The notes beneath the pieces are model-generated. The model saw nothing but the letters and a program-made list of their open reading frames with translations. It was not told the DNA's origin and ran no database searches. Below are positions 59,642-64,000 of a DNA stretch of 64,000 nt, one piece after another. Numbering within the stretch: the first letter of the stretch is position 1; each line of letters starts with the position of its first letter. A program made the translations under genes and the position numbers. Where the stretch lies: positions 1,685 to 65,684 of the forward strand of contig CAJTQL010000009.1 of assembly GCA_910578285.1 (NCBI GenBank), read 5' to 3'. This stretch comes from an uncultured Helicobacteraceae bacterium. Lineage in GTDB: Bacteria; Campylobacterota; Campylobacteria; Campylobacterales; Helicobacteraceae.

Positions 59642-61336
59642 TTACCTTTCTTTGATAATTTCGCCATCTTTGAGGCGATACACGCTTTCACAATGCTCAA
59701 TTGTACTTAAACGATGCGCGATAATCAATAACGTCTTCTGCTCGCTTGCAGCATAGATGCTGTCCATAATCATTGCTTCGGTTTGCATGTCGAGCGCACT
59801 CGTTGCTTCATCGAGAACGAGAATCTCGGGGTTGCCATAGAGTGCGCGCGCAATCGCAATGCGCTGTTTTTGCCCACCACTCAAGAGATTCCCGCCCTCG
59901 CCAACTTGTGTCGCCAAGCCCTCTTTTTGCTGTAGAATCTCGAGCATTCCTGCTTGCCGCAACACAGAAACAAGACATTCTTTATCATAATCGCGTCCAA
60001 AAACGATATTGTCTGCCACAGAACCATCAAACAAATAAACATTTTGAGGGATATAGCCCACTTTAGCTCGCCAAGATTTGATATTCTCCAACGTGAGCGG
60101 TACATTATCCACGCACACATCACCTGTATTAGGATGATAGAGACCAATGATTAAATCGACCAACGTGCTTTTTCCGCCGCCCGATTCTCCCACAAAAGCA
60201 ACCTTTTCACCCTTACGAATTGTTAAAGAAACATCAACAAAAAGTGGCTGCTTGTCTGTATAAGAAAACGATAGATTCTTGAGCTCAATTTTTTGTTCAA
60301 AAGCAAGGGCTGTATCTCCCAATTTTTTGCTTGGTAATAATAAATCATTATAAACAACTTCGAGCGAACGGTGGTAGAATAGAATATAATTATAACTATC
60401 AAAAATCCGATTGATAGATGGCAATAAACGATAGAGTGCAAGCACATAGGTCGAAAGGAGCGGCAAAAAAACTTTCACATCACCATTTTTTGTATAGACT
60501 AAATATGAGACAATCAACACCATCACACAGAATCCAACGGCTTCGAGAGTGAGGCGTGGGAGATGCAAAAAGGTGCGATGAATGATGTTTGCATGCGCAA
60601 CCTTTGATGAGACGTCGAGGAATTGAGCACGCAAAGGAGAGCGGATATTTTGGAGTTTAATCCACTTGAAATTGCCAAAAGTCGAATTGAGAATCTCATA
60701 GAAAATTTTCTGATTCTCCTCGCGTTCCTTGCCTTCTTTTTTAAGGATTTTCGAGAAACCACTCTTGATGAGCAGCACAGCAACAAACAAGAAAATTGTG
60801 AGCGAAAGCGTGATTGTCCAATCAACAAATAAAAGCAAGGCATAAAGTAAAATAACGATAAAAATCTCGGAAAACATAAAGAGCACGGAGCTCAATAAAA
60901 TCGTAAAATTAGATGCTTCATTGATGATTGTTTTGGATAGATTTGCGCTGTTTTTATTGACAAAATCTTGATAGCTCAACGCTAGATAGCGAGCAAAAAG
61001 CTTTTGTGATAATTCATGATAAGTGCCATATGAAAGTTTTGCAAGACTATATTGATATGCGAGATTAAGCAAACTCCGAATGATATAGAAAAACAACAAA
61101 AAAATGCCAAAAGCGACCACAAAATCTTTGGGACTTGTAAAACCAATAATAGTATATGCAAGCTTAAAATAAGGATTAGATTCTAAAACATTAAAATCTG
61201 TCGAGACCATGATAAATGGCATAATTGCAGAAACGCCGACCATTTCGACAAGAGAGATGACAATTGAAAAAATAAAAAGCAAAGCAATCTGCCTCTTGTC
61301 CCGTTTGGTGAGCAAAAAAGAAAGCTTCTCGAACAT
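59642..61336 (-). CDS. PglK-like ABC flippase (fused TMD-NBD)
   Basis: 564 residues from MFEKLSFLLTKRDKRQ (61336); the ATG at 61348 would add MAGC. Six membrane helices, then an NBD with Walker A GESGGGKST, signature LSGGQKQR, Walker B ILVLDEATSAL and H-loop IIAHRLST. The start and FSIVISLVEMVGVSAIMPFIMVSTDF resemble Campylobacter PglK, which flips lipid-linked oligosaccharide for N-glycosylation. Its neighbours (sugar dehydrogenase, GT4) support a glycan role. Confidence 0.87.
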   Translation of the reverse strand: MFEKLSFLLTKRDKRQIALLFIFSIVISLVEMVGVSAIMPFIMVSTDFNVLESNPYFKLAYTIIGFTSPKDFVVAFGIFLLFFYIIRSLLNLAYQYSLAKLSYGTYHELSQKLFARYLALSYQDFVNKNSANLSKTIINEASNFTILLSSVLFMFSEIFIVILLYALLLFVDWTITLSLTIFLFVAVLLIKSGFSKILKKEGKEREENQKIFYEILNSTFGNFKWIKLQNIRSPLRAQFLDVSSKVAHANIIHRTFLHLPRLTLEAVGFCVMVLIVSYLVYTKNGDVKVFLPLLSTYVLALYRLLPSINRIFDSYNYILFYHRSLEVVYNDLLLPSKKLGDTALAFEQKIELKNLSFSYTDKQPLFVDVSLTIRKGEKVAFVGESGGGKSTLVDLIIGLYHPNTGDVCVDNVPLTLENIKSWRAKVGYIPQNVYLFDGSVADNIVFGRDYDKECLVSVLRQAGMLEILQQKEGLATQVGEGGNLLSGGQKQRIAIARALYGNPEILVLDEATSALDMQTEAMIMDSIYAASEQKTLLIIAHRLSTIEHCESVYRLKDGEIIKER

Positions 61337-61436
61337 GCAACCTGCCACAAATCTATTTCAAAACAATAGGATTTTAACATATCTCAAATAAATTGTAGAT
61401 TAAAATACGCCCAAACTGATTCACAAAGGAGACGAC

Positions 61437-62687
61437 ATGAAAGAGATTGCAATTATTGGGCTAGGCTATGTGGGCTTGCCGCTTGCAGTGGCGTTTGGCA
61501 AAAAATATCGTGTGCATGGTTTTGACATCAAAAGTGAGCGCATTGCCGAACTACAACACGGAATTGACAGCACACTCGAATGTTCGTCCGAAGAGCTGCG
61601 CGCAGCAACCAAGCTAAGTTTTAGCACCGATGTTGCAAGCATTGCGGACGCACAGATTTATATCGTGACCGTTCCCACGCCAACAGATTGCTACAACAAG
61701 CCCAATCTGCTCCCGATTCTAAGCGCAAGCAAAACGATTGGACAGACACTCAAAAAGGGTGATATTGTGATTTATGAAAGCACGGTCTATCCGGGCTGCA
61801 CCGAAGAAGATTGTGTCCCAATCCTTGCGCGTGAGAGTGGTTTGCGTTACAATACCGATTTTTTCTGTGGCTATTCGCCTGAGCGAATCAATCCGGGCGA
61901 CAAGCAACATCGCCTCGAAAACATCAAAAAGGTTGTGAGCGGCTCGACAGAAGCAGTCACAGATGAAATAGAAGCCCTCTATGCGTCCATCATCACAGCT
62001 GGAATCTACCGCGCACAAAGCATCAAGGTCGCCGAAGCAGCAAAGATTATCGAAAACTCACAACGCGACATCAATATCGCATTTGTCAACGAGCTTGCAC
62101 TGATTTTTGAAAAAATGGGCATCGACACATTAAGCGTGCTCGAGGCAGCAGGCAGCAAATGGAACTTCTTGCCATTTCGCCCGGGGCTTGTCGGTGGGCA
62201 TTGTATCGGTGTTGATCCCTACTATCTCACATACAAAGCCGAATCGCTTGGCTACCATTCACAAGTCATTCTTGCAGGGAGGCATATCAACGACAGCATG
62301 GCAGAAAAAGTTGCGGCACGTGCAGTGAAACTTATGATTCACAAGGGGCATAAAATCAACGGCGCAAAAGTCGCCATTTTGGGCATTACATTTAAGGAAA
62401 ACTGCCCTGATATTCGCAATTCAAAAGTCTTTGATGTCGTGCGCGAACTCGAAGAGTTTGGCTGCATTGTCAGCCTGTTTGACCCATGGGCGCATGATGA
62501 TGATGTTTACCATGAATATAAAAAACACTTGAATGATTTGGCAAGTTTCCAAACAAACAATTATGCTTGTGTGATTCTTGCTGTCGCACATGAGCAATTT
62601 CAACTGCTCAATTTCGAGCGCTCACAGACGATTCTCTATGACCTCAAAGGAATGCTGCCTTTGGGCAAAAGCGATGCGCGCCTATGA
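61437..62687 (+). CDS. Nucleotide-sugar dehydrogenase (UDP-GlcNAc/GalNAc 6-dehydrogenase type)
   Basis: 416 residues. N-terminal Rossmann IAIIGLGYVGLPLAVAFGKKY, then TVPTPTD, ESTVYPGCTEE, the SPERINPGD and GSTEAVT motifs, and catalytic Cys in GLVGGHCIGVDPYYLTYKAE. The VPTP/YPG form and length match TviB/WbpO-type enzymes that make UDP-N-acetylhexosaminuronic acid with two NAD. AAGGAGACG precedes the ATG. Overlaps the glycosyltransferase by 4 bp. Confidence 0.92.
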   Translation: MKEIAIIGLGYVGLPLAVAFGKKYRVHGFDIKSERIAELQHGIDSTLECSSEELRAATKLSFSTDVASIADAQIYIVTVPTPTDCYNKPNLLPILSASKTIGQTLKKGDIVIYESTVYPGCTEEDCVPILARESGLRYNTDFFCGYSPERINPGDKQHRLENIKKVVSGSTEAVTDEIEALYASIITAGIYRAQSIKVAEAAKIIENSQRDINIAFVNELALIFEKMGIDTLSVLEAAGSKWNFLPFRPGLVGGHCIGVDPYYLTYKAESLGYHSQVILAGRHINDSMAEKVAARAVKLMIHKGHKINGAKVAILGITFKENCPDIRNSKVFDVVRELEEFGCIVSLFDPWAHDDDVYHEYKKHLNDLASFQTNNYACVILAVAHEQFQLLNFERSQTILYDLKGMLPLGKSDARL

Positions 62688-63877
62688 AGCCTCGCCTAGC
62701 AATCCTCATCTATTCGCTCGGTGGTGGTGGAGCTGAACGTGTGTTGCTCACGTTGTTGCCACATCTACAAGCCATGTTTGACATACATCTGTTTGTGCTC
62801 GAAGACAAAAATAGCTATGGCGCAGAGGTGGACTATGAGGTTTTGGGGGATTCCAAAAGCGATGAAAGCGCAGCACAAAAGCTCTTGCGTCTGCCCTTTT
62901 TGGCGCGCGCACTTGCGCGCAAACTTCGCGATTCTCATATCAAGTTGTGCCTCTCACTGCTCAATCGCCCCAATTATATCAACCTCATCGCAAGCAAAAT
63001 CACAGGGCATACGGCGATAATTAGCGAGCATGCGACACCGAGTCTGCAATACCAAAAAGGGCTTGGCGGCGCAATCAATCGTTGGCTCATTCGCCTGCTC
63101 TATCCGAGCGCGACACACATTGTCGCAGTTTCTGGCGGTGTGCGCAATGATCTTGCGACACATTTTGGAATCCAAAACATCACGACAATCCATAATCCTT
63201 TCAATCTCACCCAAATCAAATCCCAAAGCCTGCTGACAAACGCGCGCATTGCCGAGCTCGAATACCAAAAACAGGCAGGCAGAAACTTGCTTGTTTCGCT
63301 CGGGCGGCTCGATAGTGGCAAAAACCATCGCCTATTGCTACTTGCAATGGCACGGCTCAAACAGATTCTCGCTGCGCCTCCGCTCTTGCTCATTCTTGGT
63401 GAAGGTGAGCAGCGCGACAATCTGCAGGAGATGATAATAGCGCACAATCTCACCGATTGTGTCGTGCTCGAAGGATTTGTGCGCAACCCCTATCCTTATA
63501 TCAGACTCGCAAACGCAACGCTTTGCGCGTCTTTGTATGAAGGGTTTCTCAATGTCCTAGTCGAATCGCTCGCGCTTGGAATCTTGCCCATTAGTAGCGA
63601 CTGCCCAAGCGGTCCGCGCGAAATCTTGGAATCAGCAAACCCAACATACAACATCAAAACAGAAATCACGCGCTATGGCGTACTCTTTCCAAGCAGCTCC
63701 ATCACAAGCGAGGAGACATCGCTCAATTGCCTTGTCGCGATTCTCGCGCAGCTTTGTGATGGAGAATTGTCGATTGCACCCGAGATTCTCAAAGAACGCG
63801 CACGTTTTTTTGACACAACAAGAATCGCGCAGCAATATTGCACACTCCTTATGCAAGCCGCGAAAGGAGATTTGTAA
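62684..63877 (+). CDS. Family 4 glycosyltransferase (PglA/PglJ-like)
   Basis: 397 residues, GT-B fold: N-terminal IYSLGGGGAERVLLTLLPHLQ (acceptor/diphosphate loop), linker IHNPFNL, SLGRLDSGKNHRLLLLAMARL, and the donor-site ASLYEGFLNVLVESLALGILPISSDCPSGPREIL (E-x7-E type). Probably transfers a HexNAc or hexuronic acid onto a lipid-linked glycan using the sugar made by the upstream dehydrogenase. Linkage and donor are inference. Confidence 0.9.
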   Translation: MKPRLAILIYSLGGGGAERVLLTLLPHLQAMFDIHLFVLEDKNSYGAEVDYEVLGDSKSDESAAQKLLRLPFLARALARKLRDSHIKLCLSLLNRPNYINLIASKITGHTAIISEHATPSLQYQKGLGGAINRWLIRLLYPSATHIVAVSGGVRNDLATHFGIQNITTIHNPFNLTQIKSQSLLTNARIAELEYQKQAGRNLLVSLGRLDSGKNHRLLLLAMARLKQILAAPPLLLILGEGEQRDNLQEMIIAHNLTDCVVLEGFVRNPYPYIRLANATLCASLYEGFLNVLVESLALGILPISSDCPSGPREILESANPTYNIKTEITRYGVLFPSSSITSEETSLNCLVAILAQLCDGELSIAPEILKERARFFDTTRIAQQYCTLLMQAAKGDL

Positions 63878-64000
63878 AGGAATCTTTAAACGCAACAATG
63901 CCTTGCGCAAAGAGTTTTGCAGACAATGCAGCAACATCGATTCCAAAAGAATCCATGCGCTTTTGGAGTGTATCAATATCACAAGAGGCAATCATATCAT
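63849..64000 (-). CDS. tal: Transaldolase, C-terminal part (runs off the window)
   Basis: The last 50 codons of a minus-strand gene enter from the right edge: DMIASCDIDTLQKRMDSFGIDVAALSAKLFAQGIVAFKDSF, resembling the C-terminus of Campylobacter/Helicobacter transaldolase. The stop (63851-63849) overlaps the convergent glycosyltransferase by 29 bp. Catalytic residues lie outside the window. Confidence 0.6.
   Translation of the reverse strand, partial: DMIASCDIDTLQKRMDSFGIDVAALSAKLFAQGIVAFKDSFTNLLSRLA

Overview
The window looks like AT-rich chromosomal DNA of an epsilonproteobacterium (Campylobacterota), most likely an enterohepatic Helicobacter. Pointers are the AT-rich codon use, a MdaB-type quinone reductase, a PglK-like flippase with a Pgl-type glycosyltransferase, a GGAAC-N5-TTGCTT sigma-54 promoter, poly-G phase-variable coding tracts, and very dense restriction-modification (R-M). 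No rRNA, tRNA or CRISPR array was seen. The genus call is inference.

Two gene classes are interleaved. (A) Redox/electrophile-stress genes: TetR-VOC-AlkD operon (67-1820); ADH, alpha/beta hydrolase, broken quinone reductase, flavodoxin and MerR (2252-6181); Tat-signal CMD (6539); three Tat-signal aldo-keto reductases (9777-13204); MerR plus CMD (25658-26630); NmrA-like, cupin, acetyltransferase and MdaB (42268-39802, minus); cyclophilin-like and a fourth Tat AKR (44328-45705). Six of these units start from near-identical promoters, TTGAC(A/T) and TATAAT 18-19 bp apart. Most carry a short dyad in the spacer, the architecture used by MerR activators, and two MerR genes lie in the window. Decayed copies of CMD and AKR (1889, 6250, 26655, 39085) show repeated duplication and loss. 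(B) Defence: a type II R-M pair (7586-9477); a type I system (hsdM, hsdS, hsdR, 13379-23357) holding three toxin-antitoxin (TA) modules and an ATPase with a C-terminal HEPN-like motif; a fused restriction-methylation enzyme with its own TA pair (27205-31483); a dead hsdM (32322-31474); a DUF262/GmrSD-type nuclease (34884-33100); an M-R-M type II locus with one M deleted (45724-48332); and two overlapping methyltransferases (55060-53151).

The most unusual locus is 15944-17014. About fifteen palindromic TTGTCATTCTGA units surround a GIY-YIG nuclease domain and interrupt a YafQ-like toxin gene, with the whole insert open in frame. Single copies of the same unit sit in frame inside hsdM and the fused R-M enzyme. 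The second unusual feature is in the exported redox proteins: at least six keep a good Shine-Dalgarno and in-frame ATG exactly where the signal peptide meets the catalytic domain. This suggests that signal sequences were added in front of complete cytosolic genes, and that two forms may be made.

The remainder holds a sigma-54-driven hypothetical gene, an SMR pair, a chemotaxis receptor, a nucleotide transporter, an RND pump, HxlR/DinB, two FkbM methyltransferases with poly-G tracts flanking a Sir2 deacylase, and a glycan locus (PglK-like flippase, nucleotide-sugar dehydrogenase, glycosyltransferase). The 3' end of a transaldolase-like gene runs off the right edge.
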